In this document: positions 1-9,065 of the stretch, one piece after another
Layout: each line of letters opens with the position of its first letter
Position numbering within the stretch: the first letter of the stretch is position 1
The notes under the pieces: model-generated
Seen by the model: only the letters and a program-made list of their open reading frames with translations
Database searches by the model: none
Told to the model about the DNA's origin: nothing
Assembly (NCBI RefSeq): GCF_004346265.1
Contig: NZ_SMAP01000001.1
Coordinates: 248,001 to 312,000, forward strand
DNA from: Thermomonas haemolytica
GTDB taxonomy: Bacteria > Pseudomonadota > Gammaproteobacteria > Xanthomonadales > Xanthomonadaceae
DNA length: 64,000 nucleotides
Reading direction: 5' to 3'
Translations under genes and position numbers: made by a program

Positions 1-1
1 G

Positions 2-168
2 CACGCCTATTTCGTGCTCGAACGCGACGGCCGGGTGCTGGGCGGCGCCGGGGTGGCGCCACTAGCCGGCGGCGATCCCGATACCTGCGAGCTGCGCAAG
101 ATGTATTTCCTGCCCGAGGCCCGCGGGCTGGGCGCCGGCGCGGCGATGATGGAGCGCTGCCTCACGGC
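2..168 (+). pseudogene. GNAT acetyltransferase, 5' part, interrupted by prophage
   Basis: This is the upstream part of a GNAT-family N-acetyltransferase; its true start lies left of the window. Frame 2 reads ...[20 protein letters not shown]..., which carries the acetyl-CoA-binding motif A pattern (R-G-x-G-A). The frame is cut at 168 by the prophage left end and would stop at a TGA inside the phage at 182-190. Joining base 168 to 33558 restores the codons in frame and continues into a normal GNAT C-terminus at 33558-33726. The protein should be non-functional in this lysogen unless the truncated form is active. Confidence 0.85.
164..168. repeat. Target-site duplication, left copy
   Basis: The five bases ACGGC lie directly outside the phage left terminus (TGTAATCG...). 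They are repeated directly outside the right terminus at 33553-33557. A 5-bp duplication is what Mu-family transposition leaves. Confidence 0.9.
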
Positions 169-178
169 TGTAATCGCG

Positions 179-198
179 CACCTGATTTGAGACAGTTT
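179..198 (+). repeat. Transposase end-binding site L1
   Basis: CACCTGATTTGAGACAGTTT starts 11 bp inside the left terminus. The same core occurs 22 bp further in (L2) and, inverted, 11 bp inside the right terminus. Equal spacing from both ends is what is expected of MuA-type binding sites. Confidence 0.8.
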
Positions 199-200
199 TT

Positions 201-220
201 CACCTGATTTGAGACAGTTT
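201..220 (+). repeat. Transposase end-binding site L2
   Basis: This is an exact 20-bp repeat of L1 at a 22-bp period, close to two helical turns, in the same orientation. Tandem end sites are typical of Mu-like left ends. Confidence 0.8.
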
Positions 221-231
221 CAGGTGAAACA

Positions 232-792
232 TTAGGTGTAGTAGAAGATCACGCGCCCGCTGCCACCCGCATTTCCCGACATGAACCGGGCGCCGCCGGC
301 ACCGCCGGCGCCGGCACTGTACCCGCTCCATCCCACGATGGCCGCGCCGCCGGCACCGCCTTCGAGGCCGACGGGAAACCCGCCGGCGTTCGAATACACG
401 TTTGCCACGTTCCCGCCTGACGGCGACGCAGCAGCCGACATGGTGGTGATCGTCGCCGTCCCGCTGGCGACTGTGCTGGTACCGCCAGCGCTGCCAACGC
501 CGGCAGGGTACGTCCCACCGGCGCCGCCTGTCCCAACGGTATACACCAGGGTCTGGCCACCGGCAATCGAGTACACGGACTCGCAGTAGCTGCCGCTATC
601 GCCGCCCTCGCCGCTGAGGATGCCATCGCCGGCGTTTCCGCCGTTGCCACCCGCCCAGACGCAGATGCGCACCTGACTGCAGCCGATGGGCGCGGTCTCG
701 GTGACGCCGGTGCCGCTGGTATAGTCGCGCAGGATCGGACTGAACGGCGCGCCGGTCTCGACGGCGCATGCCAGCATCTGCTGCATGGTCAT
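232..792 (-). CDS. Glycine-rich tail fibre tip / adhesin
   Basis: A 186-aa protein whose residues 45 to the C-terminus are dominated by Gly-Gly-x and Gly-Ala-Gly runs, the composition of polyglycine-sandwich receptor-binding tips and fibre-attached adhesins of T-even and lambdoid phages. It is the last gene of the tail operon and ends 63 bp from the phage terminus. Its ATG overlaps the stop of the fibre gene by one base (TGATG), so the two are probably translated together. By position and composition it is inferred to sit at the fibre tip and decide host range. No enzymatic motif is visible. Confidence 0.6.
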   Translation of the reverse strand: MTMQQMLACAVETGAPFSPILRDYTSGTGVTETAPIGCSQVRICVWAGGNGGNAGDGILSGEGGDSGSYCESVYSIAGGQTLVYTVGTGGAGGTYPAGVGSAGGTSTVASGTATITTMSAAASPSGGNVANVYSNAGGFPVGLEGGAGGAAIVGWSGYSAGAGGAGGARFMSGNAGGSGRVIFYYT

Positions 793-1613
793 CAGCTCAC
801 CCCCGTGCCGCTGATGACCCAGCTATCCGTGCCTTCCTTGAGCAGCGTGGCCATGCCCCAGACCGCCAGCGTGGCATTGGCATCGGTACCGCTGCCGGCC
901 TTGCGCAGGGCGACGCCACTGCCCCGTGCGATGGTCACTGCGCCGGTGGCATTCGCATTGCGCAAGGTGATCATGGTGCCGACCGGGAACGCCACGCTGC
1001 TGTTCGGCGGGATCGTCCACGTATAGGCGGTGGTGTCGTTCTTGAGCACGCACTTTCCGCGGTCGGCCAGCACCAGCGTGTAGTTGGCGTTCTGCGTGTT
1101 GATCGTCAGGTCGCGGACGTGCCCGGCGCTGTCGGCCAGTGCCCCGGTGAAGGTCTTGTTTCCAGCGATCAACTGGTCGCCGGTCGTGCCTACGGCGTCC
1201 GTGATGCCGTAGCCGGCCAGCGTCGTGGGGTTCGTCCCGGCAGTCACCCGGCCTTTCGCATCCACGGTGACGCTGCGGTAGGTGCCGGCAGTGACGCCGC
1301 TTGCGGCGAGGGTCGCGGCGGCGCTGGCATTGCCAGACCCATCGAAGCTCACCGACCACGACAGGTCGCCTGTCGCGGCGATGGTACGTGCGGTGGAAAG
1401 CTGCGATGCCTTGAGGAGGGCGGCCACCCAGGCGCTGCCTGAGTAGCTCTCGAGCACCCCCGCATTCAGGCGGTAGGCACCGGCCGGGACATTGGTATGC
1501 GTGCCTGAGGTGGCGGGGTCAAGCCAGCGCAGTGCGGCCGTGATGTTCGCAGTCAGCGTAGACTGCCAGCTGGTGTAGGTGTCGGTCAGTAGCGGCTTGG
1601 AAAAATCGGCCAT
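792..1613 (-). CDS. Tail fibre protein with collar-type repeats
   Basis: A 273-aa fibre protein. The N-terminal 60 residues are the likely attachment part. The middle has low-complexity Ala/Thr/Ser segments and the motif TLAGYGITDA, common in phage tail fibre repeats. The C-terminal beta-rich part (from about residue 165) resembles a fibre head. It starts one base after the J-protein stop and overlaps the next gene by one base. It probably links protein J to the glycine-rich tip protein. Confidence 0.7.
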   Translation of the reverse strand: MADFSKPLLTDTYTSWQSTLTANITAALRWLDPATSGTHTNVPAGAYRLNAGVLESYSGSAWVAALLKASQLSTARTIAATGDLSWSVSFDGSGNASAAATLAASGVTAGTYRSVTVDAKGRVTAGTNPTTLAGYGITDAVGTTGDQLIAGNKTFTGALADSAGHVRDLTINTQNANYTLVLADRGKCVLKNDTTAYTWTIPPNSSVAFPVGTMITLRNANATGAVTIARGSGVALRKAGSGTDANATLAVWGMATLLKEGTDSWVISGTGVS

Positions 1614-1614
1614 G

Positions 1615-4600
1615 TCAGTAGCCTCGCGCAGTCCAGGAGAAGCTGCCGGTTGTCTTGGCCCCGGCAGTGGTATAGAGGTAGACCCGGAACCCGGTGGGGT
1701 TGGGCACGTCGGAGAAGTCCACCACGGGGATCAGCGGAGTCGCCCCTTCCGGCTGTACCAGTGGGGTATCGGCATCGATGAAGGTCACATTGAATGGAAC
1801 CCAAACGCCATTTACGGCGTCCGTGACGGTGCCACGGCCGGAATCGGTGCGCAGCTTGTTCGCCAGCTTGATCGAAAGGCCATTGACCTGCACGAGGTCG
1901 GTCGCCGCACCAGAGACGCTGAGGGTCACCCGGATGTAGCGGGCATTGACGACCAGCGCCTGCACTGCGCCAGCCGGCGCCGCCGTCCATGGGCCCGTGG
2001 TGCTGGCGCGGTAGTCGATCTGGCAGGCCACGCTGGCGCTGCCACTCACCGCCTGTGCCGTGAACGCCACCGTCACCACGGTCGATGACAGCACGGCGCC
2101 GTAATCGATCTCCACCTGATAGCTGCCGGTGCCGGGGCCAGGCTGCAGGTAGCGCGGATAGCCGGCATCGATCTGCTGCTGCGGGGTGGTCCAGCTGCGG
2201 CTGGTGAAGTGCGCCTGCCAGGTCTCGCTGGTATTCACCGGCAGCAGCAGGGTGCTGGCGGACAGGGGCAGCGCATTGGTGCGCGTCCCCTGGGCCTGGA
2301 AATCTACTTGCACCTGGGTACGCAGCACGTAGTCGGGCGGCTGCGCCACCTGCGCTGTGATGGGGGTCGGGGTGCCGATGGTGCCCGCGGTGTCCACCGG
2401 GGCGATGTGGTAGATGTACTGGCCGCTGGCCTGTTCGAACAGGGTGGCGAACGTGCCGGACACCGTGAAATCGCTGTTGGGGTCGCCACCGGCCCAGGTC
2501 GCGCCCTTGCGCACGATGTAGTGGTCCACGGGCAGCGTGCCGGCCGCGGCGGGCGGGTCGCGCCAGCGCAGCAGCACATTGTTGTCGATCACCTCCGCGC
2601 TGGGCGATTGCACCTGCCCCAGCGGATTCACGGTGACATCCACGCGTCCTGCGGTGCCGACATTGCCGGCCACGTCGATCGCCGCCACCCACCAGCTGCG
2701 GCTGCCGCCGTAGTCCACGCGCCTGCGCAGCAGGCTGGCCTTGACCGACCCCACGGGCGTGCCCGCTGCCCAGCTCGCGCCGTAGCGCACCTCGTAGCGG
2801 TCGATGGCGAAGGTGCCAGGTGCCGCCGTCCAGCTCAGCACCTCGTCCGGCCCATCCAGCGCCCATGTCACCGCCGGCGCTGGCGGCGCGGCAATGGTGA
2901 TACTGACGGAGGTTGGAGCCTGGCTGTAGTTGCCGGTCGAATCCACCGCCGCGATCCACACGGTCAGCGTGCCGGTCGCCTGGGCCTGCCACAGGTAGGT
3001 GGTGGCGGCGACCTGCGCGATCAGCGTGCCCGTAGCCCACGTCGCCCCGACGCGCAGCTCGTAGCCAGACACGTCGATGTCGGGGACCGCGTTCCACTTC
3101 AGGCGGATCGCATAGCCCTCCGTCGCCCAGGCGAAGCCGGTGACATCCGCCGGCGGCGCGGCCAGCCCCTGCACGGTCACGTCCAGACTGGTGCGCTGGC
3201 CCTGCACGCCGAGCGCGCTGATCCCGCGCACGTAAAGCGTGTAGTCGCCCGGCTCGACTGGCGCAAAGTCGGCGCTCGTCAGCTTGCCGCGCACGGTCTG
3301 CGAGTAGCCGATGTTCGCGCCGCGACCACGCAACTCGCAGGCATATTCGGTGGCGAACGGCACCTGCTGCCAGCTGGCGGTCAGGCGCGTGGCGATGGTG
3401 CCGGGGCCAGCGCGATAGAGCGACTCCGATGCCGAAAGCCCCGCCGGCGCCTGCGGGGCCTGCCCACGGTCCAGTGCGGTGACCGGCGGCGTCTCCAGCT
3501 TCAGCCCCTGCTCGATCGCGGCGTATTTGCTCGGGTTGTGCGCCAGCGCGACGATCTCGCAGGTCTGGCCGTCGCCGGTCTCCTGCACCGCGAGCACGCG
3601 CCAGGTCGTCGGCACGAGGTTCGATGCCGCCAGCACCCAGATGGCCCCGGCCTGCGGCGCGGACGGCAGCGCCGGCGACAGGCTGAGCACGGACGTGGCG
3701 CCCGCCGTCGTGGTCACGCCCGAGGTGGCCACCGCGCCCGTCGGCAGGATCACGCTCAGCTGGTAGGTCTGCCCGGCCTCCAGGGTCACCGGGGCATCCA
3801 GCGTCACCTGCGATGTCGTGGCGCTCGTGATGCGGCCGCCGAAGCGCTTGCCGGCGCGCACCGGGTCTTGCACCTTGATCACCGCACCCGGGGTCACGTA
3901 GGCCGCATCCAGCGCCGCGCGGAAGGTGGTCGTCTCCGACTCGAGGCGCTCGCTGTAGAGCAGCCACTTCCCGAGCCGGTGCGCCTGCCCGCGTGACGTG
4001 CAGCCGATGGCGACCACGTTGGTCTCGATCACCCCATAGCGGGCGATCCCGTCATCGTCGGGCACGTACTCGACCGCCGGGCGATACATGTCGGACGGGT
4101 CATTCCACTGCACCAGCGCGACGGTGTGGATCGCCTTCGTGCCGGCGCCCTGGTACTCGAACGCCCCGTCGATCACGTTGGCCGGGGTGAACAGCGCCAC
4201 CGGATCGGACGGGGCATCCTGCGCGGCCACCACCTGCCCGTCGCGCCAGTACAGCATCGCGCGGAACACCGAGGCGAGCTGCTGCAGCACCGTGAACGCT
4301 TCCTGTCGCGTCTGCAGGTACAGGTTGCAGGTGAAGCGTGGCTCCACGCCGCCGAAGCCGTTGGGCACCAGCTCGTCGCAGTACTGCGCGACCTGGTACA
4401 GCGCCCACTTGTCCACCTGCGTGGCGTCGATGAACTGCCCGAGCCCGTAGCGCGGATGCGTGAGCAGGTCGTAGAAAATCCACGCCGGGTTATCCGTCCA
4501 CGCCTGCTTGAAGGTACCGTTCCAGGCACCGCTGTAGGTGCGCGTCTCCGGGTCGTAGTTGACGGGGACGGAGACCACGCGCAGCTTCATGTCGTAGCCG

Positions 4601-5346
4601 CGCGTGGGCACCGCCTGGAACTGGGAGGCATCTATCTCCAGCGCGACCAGCGCGCTATTCGGATAGCTCAGCTTGGCCTCGGTCAGCAGGGTGTAGCTGT
4701 CCCACCAGGTCTTGTTCTGCAGGGCGCTGTTGGTGCTGTCCGGGGTGATCCTGCGGACCCGGATGTCCCACGGCCCCGGCTTTGGCAGCTGCACCCGGTA
4801 GCTGCGCTGGTAGCGGCTGGTGGTCTTGCCGCTGATCGTGTCCTGCAGCACCTGCTGCCAGCCGCCGCCGGCGTTGTTCACGTCCACTGCGATGGTGACG
4901 GAGGTACCGGTCAGGCGGCTGGCGGAATAGTCCTGGTAGGTGAGCTGTGGCACGCTCACCGTGATGCGCACGGCATCCACGCTGCCGGTCACGCTGCGGG
5001 TGACCGATGCGCTGGCCTTGACCTCCGCGCCGACCGCGATCTCGCTCTCGACTTCATCGAACCCGGGAATGTGCGCCTGCGCCTGCTCGCCGGTGCGCCA
5101 TGCCGCGGAGACGCCCTGGAAGTTGAACGTGCCGTCCTGCGCCTGCAATGGCGTGTCGTTGAGGTAGATCGACTTCAGGCCATTGACCAGCCCGACGATC
5201 GGCCCCTCGCTGATCAGGTCGAGCACGCGCGCATACTGGCGCGAGCGCAGGCTGTCCGGGTCTTCGCTGGGCGAGCCGCCGCTGCCACCGCCGCCCTTGC
5301 TGCCGCCACCGGCGCCGATCACGGGCATGGGCCACCGTGTGCTCAT
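1615..5346 (-). CDS. Tail tip host-specificity protein (lambda gpJ-like)
   Basis: A 1243-aa protein at the distal end of the tail operon. The start is the ATG at 5346, which overlaps the gpI stop in an ATGA; the upstream open frame is only extension. A Gly/Ser-rich N-terminus precedes the typical gpJ core (LRSRQYARVLDLISEGPIVG). The second half holds at least three fibronectin-III-like modules marked by YELRVGATWATG, YEVRYGASWAAG and YIVRKGATWAGG. In lambda, gpJ forms the central tip fibre and contacts the receptor; the same role is inferred here, with the fibre genes directly downstream. Confidence 0.85.
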   Translation of the reverse strand: MSTRWPMPVIGAGGGSKGGGGSGGSPSEDPDSLRSRQYARVLDLISEGPIVGLVNGLKSIYLNDTPLQAQDGTFNFQGVSAAWRTGEQAQAHIPGFDEVESEIAVGAEVKASASVTRSVTGSVDAVRITVSVPQLTYQDYSASRLTGTSVTIAVDVNNAGGGWQQVLQDTISGKTTSRYQRSYRVQLPKPGPWDIRVRRITPDSTNSALQNKTWWDSYTLLTEAKLSYPNSALVALEIDASQFQAVPTRGYDMKLRVVSVPVNYDPETRTYSGAWNGTFKQAWTDNPAWIFYDLLTHPRYGLGQFIDATQVDKWALYQVAQYCDELVPNGFGGVEPRFTCNLYLQTRQEAFTVLQQLASVFRAMLYWRDGQVVAAQDAPSDPVALFTPANVIDGAFEYQGAGTKAIHTVALVQWNDPSDMYRPAVEYVPDDDGIARYGVIETNVVAIGCTSRGQAHRLGKWLLYSERLESETTTFRAALDAAYVTPGAVIKVQDPVRAGKRFGGRITSATTSQVTLDAPVTLEAGQTYQLSVILPTGAVATSGVTTTAGATSVLSLSPALPSAPQAGAIWVLAASNLVPTTWRVLAVQETGDGQTCEIVALAHNPSKYAAIEQGLKLETPPVTALDRGQAPQAPAGLSASESLYRAGPGTIATRLTASWQQVPFATEYACELRGRGANIGYSQTVRGKLTSADFAPVEPGDYTLYVRGISALGVQGQRTSLDVTVQGLAAPPADVTGFAWATEGYAIRLKWNAVPDIDVSGYELRVGATWATGTLIAQVAATTYLWQAQATGTLTVWIAAVDSTGNYSQAPTSVSITIAAPPAPAVTWALDGPDEVLSWTAAPGTFAIDRYEVRYGASWAAGTPVGSVKASLLRRRVDYGGSRSWWVAAIDVAGNVGTAGRVDVTVNPLGQVQSPSAEVIDNNVLLRWRDPPAAAGTLPVDHYIVRKGATWAGGDPNSDFTVSGTFATLFEQASGQYIYHIAPVDTAGTIGTPTPITAQVAQPPDYVLRTQVQVDFQAQGTRTNALPLSASTLLLPVNTSETWQAHFTSRSWTTPQQQIDAGYPRYLQPGPGTGSYQVEIDYGAVLSSTVVTVAFTAQAVSGSASVACQIDYRASTTGPWTAAPAGAVQALVVNARYIRVTLSVSGAATDLVQVNGLSIKLANKLRTDSGRGTVTDAVNGVWVPFNVTFIDADTPLVQPEGATPLIPVVDFSDVPNPTGFRVYLYTTAGAKTTGSFSWTARGY

Positions 5347-6008
5347 GCGCCGCCTCCGAACACCGCATCCCGGGTGAAATCCCACACCGTGCCGCCGCCA
5401 CTGCCGCTGCTGGCATCCGCCACCGAGGCGGCGGCCAGCCCCGCAGATATGACCTGCGAGCCGACGATGAGCCGCCCATACCCCACCGGCACCGGGTTGC
5501 CCTGCTGGGTGGTATTGACCGGCCCCGCGAACACGTCGCTGGCCTTGTTGTCGGCGGCTTTGCCGGCCTTGGGCGTGGGCGACAGCATCTGCGCGATGCC
5601 GCCCATCACCAGCGCCACGCCGAACTTCGCCGCGATCAGGCCCGCCGTCGTGAAGCCAGCGCCGGTCACGAGGCTGGACAGCCCGATGCCGGCACCACCC
5701 GTCACGAACGCGAAGCCGATCAGCGCGGCCCCCAGCAGCACCTGGCCGAAGCCGCGCCCACTGCCGGCCACCACCGGGACGATCCGGATCACCGGCTCCT
5801 CGGCGGGCAGCGCCAGCGTCTCGCCATCGCGCGGGGACTGGCCGACCAGCACGCGGTAGCCGGGTTCGTTGTGGGCCAGCACATGCGCGCGGAAGCCGGG
5901 CACGGTCGCGCACAGCGCGCGCACGGCCTCGGCCGGGTCGCGGATGTCGAAGTCGTAGCGCCGCCCGAAGCGGCGGCGCAGGTGGCCGTACAGCAGCACC
6001 GCGATCAT
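5343..6008 (-). CDS. Tail assembly protein (lambda gpI-like)
   Basis: A 221-aa protein. The start MIAVLLYGHL is the ATG at 6008, inside the stop of the gpK gene (ATGA overlap). It has a small N-terminal ubiquitin-like fold region, then a hydrophobic Gly/Ala stretch (VLLGAALIGFAFVTGGAGIG) and a second one, the arrangement of lambda gpI. In lambda, gpI is needed for assembly of the tail tip but is not in the finished particle. The gene order K-I-J matches lambda. Confidence 0.8.
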   Translation of the reverse strand: MIAVLLYGHLRRRFGRRYDFDIRDPAEAVRALCATVPGFRAHVLAHNEPGYRVLVGQSPRDGETLALPAEEPVIRIVPVVAGSGRGFGQVLLGAALIGFAFVTGGAGIGLSSLVTGAGFTTAGLIAAKFGVALVMGGIAQMLSPTPKAGKAADNKASDVFAGPVNTTQQGNPVPVGYGRLIVGSQVISAGLAAASVADASSGSGGGTVWDFTRDAVFGGGA

Positions 6009-6748
6009 GCGGTAGCCTCCGCGCAAAGGCTGCGGTGCCGCACCACCATGCCGGTCGCGCGCCGCCAGAATCCGCCGTACACGCCGCGGCTCGACAGCTG
6101 GTGCGCGCAGTGGTGCAGGATCGTGTTGTCGCCCAGGTACACCGCGCCGTGGTTCAGCACCGGGCTGGCCACCTGCATCAGCAGCACATCGTGCGGCTGC
6201 AGCAGCCCGGCATCGAACTCACTGCCGGCCACCTGCACGAAACCGGCATCCGCGAAGTGCTGGCGGTAGAGGTCGCCGCCGGCCAGCCACCACTCGTCGG
6301 CGCGCGGGAAATCGGGAAGCGCGATGCCCAGCTCCATCCGGTAGTAGTCGCGGATCAGGCTGTAGCAGTCGAGCACGCCGTGCACGAATGGGCGCCCGAC
6401 CAGCGGGGCATCGAATGCGTCGGGTTCGAGCACCTCCGCCTGCCCGGTCGGCCATGCCACGATCAACCACGGCACCCCCGTGCGTGCGGCGGATACGCGG
6501 TCTGCCATGCTCGGCGTGGCCGGCAGGTACACGTGCGAGTGGCACACGCCGACGATGGGCCCGGCATCCTCTGCCGCGGCCCAGTCCTCCGGCGCGATCT
6601 CGAACTCGGCGCCGGTGGATGCGCGGTTCTCGCACGGCCAGTAGACCAGTCCGCCCTGCGCGCGCACCGCCAGCCCGCAGCACTCGCGCGGCGCGCAGCG
6701 CGCGGCATGCGCCATCACCTCTGGTACCAGGTCCAGGAGCGCGCTCAT
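6005..6748 (-). CDS. Tail tip assembly peptidase (lambda gpK-like, JAMM + NlpC/P60)
   Basis: A 247-aa two-domain protein. Residues 1-110 form an MPN/JAMM domain with the full zinc motif H-S-H-x7-S-x2-D (HSHVYLPATPSMAD) and an upstream Glu in RECCGL. The rest is an NlpC/P60 domain with Cys in LDCYSLIRDYY and His in NHGAVYLG. Both active sites look complete. In lambda this protein acts in tail-tip assembly, and the NlpC/P60 domain may cut peptidoglycan on entry. It overlaps both neighbours by ATGA. Confidence 0.9.
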   Translation of the reverse strand: MSALLDLVPEVMAHAARCAPRECCGLAVRAQGGLVYWPCENRASTGAEFEIAPEDWAAAEDAGPIVGVCHSHVYLPATPSMADRVSAARTGVPWLIVAWPTGQAEVLEPDAFDAPLVGRPFVHGVLDCYSLIRDYYRMELGIALPDFPRADEWWLAGGDLYRQHFADAGFVQVAGSEFDAGLLQPHDVLLMQVASPVLNHGAVYLGDNTILHHCAHQLSSRGVYGGFWRRATGMVVRHRSLCAEATA

Positions 6749-8733
6749 CCGATCCTCCGCGTGCCCGGGAACCCGCCATAGGGCAGCACGCCGGTCTGCC
6801 CGAACCGCAGCTTGCAGCTGGCCAGCCGCTTGCCGCAGGCATCCAGCGCGGGGTTGTTGGTCGGGTTGTCGTCGCGGTCGGCCACCGGGCCACCGGCATA
6901 GCCGCACTCCGCGCTGCGGTAGCGCCAGGCGCAGACGTTGGCCACCACCTGCCGGCGCGGCAGCATGACCCCGGCCACGTCGATCGGCGCGGCAAGCTCG
7001 AACTCGATGAACACGCGGTTTTCGCTGGACTTGCGGTCTACCACCCATACGTCGCGCGATAGGTACTGGTTGGGGTCGGCCGTCGGGTTGAAGGGCGCCA
7101 GCGTGTAGACCTCCAGCGCGCCGGTGCTGGTGTCCATGTCCAGCGCCGGCAGGTCGGAGATCGCGCCGCCGCTGGTGATGGTCTGCAGCTCGGCATTGGT
7201 GAGCGCGCGCGACCAGTACCGATGCCGGCGGATCGTGCTATTCCACCACTCGCCGGACGCGTCGCGGCCGATCATGGCGCGGTCCACCGTCGGGATGCTG
7301 GCGCTGGTGTCGCTCTGCACCGCACCGCCATTGAGGCAGCCGCGGATGTCGTTGGCCGCATAGCTCAGCGCTGCGCTGAACTGCGCGCCTGCGGTGAGCG
7401 TGCCCAGCGACAGGCTGGCCTGCGTGACGCCGCCCGCGATGATCTCGGCTTTCAGTGCGCCGCCGGCCTCCATGCGGAAGCGGATGACGTTCCCCGTGGT
7501 GTTGTCGTTGTAGCTCAGCAGCGTCGCCGCCTGCGCCAGACTGGCCGGAGCACGCGCGGTGACGGTCAGCCCGCCAGCCGTCGCGCTGTAGCCGATGGCC
7601 GAAAGGCTGGTCGCCGTTTCGTTGTCCGCGGCTCGGGTGACGGCGGCCGTGGTGGTGGGGATGTAGCTGCTGGCAAAGCTGCCAAGCTCGAACTGAGCGC
7701 CCCATGCTTCAACACCGGATGTTCCATCCCCAAGATAGGAATAGTCTGTGTCGGTGCTGGAGTTCGCTCCGTTAGTGGATAGATATACAATTGCATAGCA
7801 GGTTTCGCTGCTACCCATATCGAACGTCAGTGCACAGCGATACCACCCATTAGCGCATTGAGTGATAGCCGCAGACACAAAATTCGTGGCTCCGCGGTTG
7901 TTAAACGGCGCGCCGACGATGGCTCCTGTTTGCAGGTCGATTCCTACTGACGCGGCATTCGTGGCAGTGCTTGCCACGTGCATGATCGCGTACCTGCGCC
8001 CTGCCGCGCGCAGATAGATCGAATAAGTGACGATCTGCCCAGTGCTTGCAAATCCGGTAGTGGCGTTTGGGCGGAAGGCATGAATTACCTTTGCGGCTGT
8101 TTCGATGATGCGATCCGCAGTAGTCGTGCCGTCTGGAGCAGTGGATGCATTGGCGGAGACACTGACATTGAATTTGGACCACCAGCCATGATCGATCTCT
8201 TGGCTTCGCTGAAATACATTGGTGCGCTGTCCCTCCACCAGCAGCCCCAGCACCGCGCCAGTCGCCGGATCGTGGTCGATGCGCGGCTGGTCTACGGCGG
8301 CCGTGCTCAACACCCCGGCCGCGCTGAAATAGGTCGCCGTGGTCGAACGCGCGAACGTCAGCGCGCCTGGCGTGGACTGCTGGGCCAGCGGGAAGTTCAC
8401 GGCGTCCAGGTAGTGGACGAAGGTGCGCCAGCGGGTCACCCGCGCGCCCAGCAGGTCATCGAGCTCGATGGCCAGCGCCCCCATGAGGCCGGTCGCGTTG
8501 GCCACGCGCAGCTTGGGCCGCGGCAGCGCGCCGCGCCCAGACAGCTCGAAGCCCTCGGCCTCGACCGGATAACGGGTGTAGGTCTGCCCGCGCCACACCA
8601 CGTCGCCGCCCTGCGGGTTGGCCCAGTTGACGAAGCGGTAGACGCCGGCGGCGCCCTGCGCTGTGGCATCCAGCTCGAACAGCTCGATGATCGCGCCAGG
8701 GGCGGGTTTCTGGATGTCCTGCCGGGTCGTCAT
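6745..8733 (-). CDS. Tail tip protein gpL with inserted LamG-like domain
   Basis: At 662 aa this is about 400 residues longer than lambda gpL. Residues 1-125 and the last 120 match gpL: the C-terminus has four cysteines (NVCAWRYRSAECGYAG, then LDACGKRLASCKL) that in lambda gpL hold an iron-sulfur cluster. Between them lies a foreign block of about 400 residues starting at TPGALTFARSTTATYF and containing LLVEGQRTNVF, sequence typical of phage structural proteins with concanavalin/LamG-like sugar-binding folds. The DNA around 7680-8230 is clearly richer in A/T than its surroundings. Start is the ATG at 8733, overlapping the gpM stop. Confidence 0.8.
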   Translation of the reverse strand: MTTRQDIQKPAPGAIIELFELDATAQGAAGVYRFVNWANPQGGDVVWRGQTYTRYPVEAEGFELSGRGALPRPKLRVANATGLMGALAIELDDLLGARVTRWRTFVHYLDAVNFPLAQQSTPGALTFARSTTATYFSAAGVLSTAAVDQPRIDHDPATGAVLGLLVEGQRTNVFQRSQEIDHGWWSKFNVSVSANASTAPDGTTTADRIIETAAKVIHAFRPNATTGFASTGQIVTYSIYLRAAGRRYAIMHVASTATNAASVGIDLQTGAIVGAPFNNRGATNFVSAAITQCANGWYRCALTFDMGSSETCYAIVYLSTNGANSSTDTDYSYLGDGTSGVEAWGAQFELGSFASSYIPTTTAAVTRAADNETATSLSAIGYSATAGGLTVTARAPASLAQAATLLSYNDNTTGNVIRFRMEAGGALKAEIIAGGVTQASLSLGTLTAGAQFSAALSYAANDIRGCLNGGAVQSDTSASIPTVDRAMIGRDASGEWWNSTIRRHRYWSRALTNAELQTITSGGAISDLPALDMDTSTGALEVYTLAPFNPTADPNQYLSRDVWVVDRKSSENRVFIEFELAAPIDVAGVMLPRRQVVANVCAWRYRSAECGYAGGPVADRDDNPTNNPALDACGKRLASCKLRFGQTGVLPYGGFPGTRRIG

Positions 8734-9062
8734 TCGCCGAACACCTGTTCGAAGGTGGCGTTGATCTCGCCGTATTGCGGCCCGCTGTGCGTGCGCTGCC
8801 ACTTGCGGCAGACCCACTTGCCGGCGCTGCCGCTGGGCGGCGTCCAGTCGAACGACTCGACGCCAGCGCGGGCGACCAGGAAGGCCTCGATCGGGGCCAG
8901 CGTGGCGTCGTAGCCGACGAAGCGCAGGGTCCACTGCCGCGCGATGGTGTTGACGCCTGCCGCCACGCGCTGCTCGTAGCCGTCCCCGAAGGCCGCGCGG
9001 GTCACGCGCGGCGCCACCTCCACGGAAGCGCTGTAGCTGGCGGGCCAGGTGAATGCCGGCAT
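8730..9062 (-). CDS. Tail tip protein (lambda gpM-like)
   Basis: A 110-aa protein of the usual gpM length, with the family pattern of an early W-P, R-x-A-x-F-GDGYEQR, and FDWTPP near residue 75. In lambda, gpM joins the tape-measure protein to gpL at the tail tip. It lies directly after the tape measure gene and overlaps gpL by ATGA, the lambda order H-M-L-K-I-J. Confidence 0.85.
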   Translation of the reverse strand: MPAFTWPASYSASVEVAPRVTRAAFGDGYEQRVAAGVNTIARQWTLRFVGYDATLAPIEAFLVARAGVESFDWTPPSGSAGKWVCRKWQRTHSGPQYGEINATFEQVFGE

Positions 9063-9065
9063 CGG

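Noticed and set aside
1586-3967. Long leftward 793-aa frame rich in Arg/Gly/Ala
   Set aside because: It is a shadow of the tail tip J gene. Low third-position bias and extreme composition; many other long frames on both strands are of this type.
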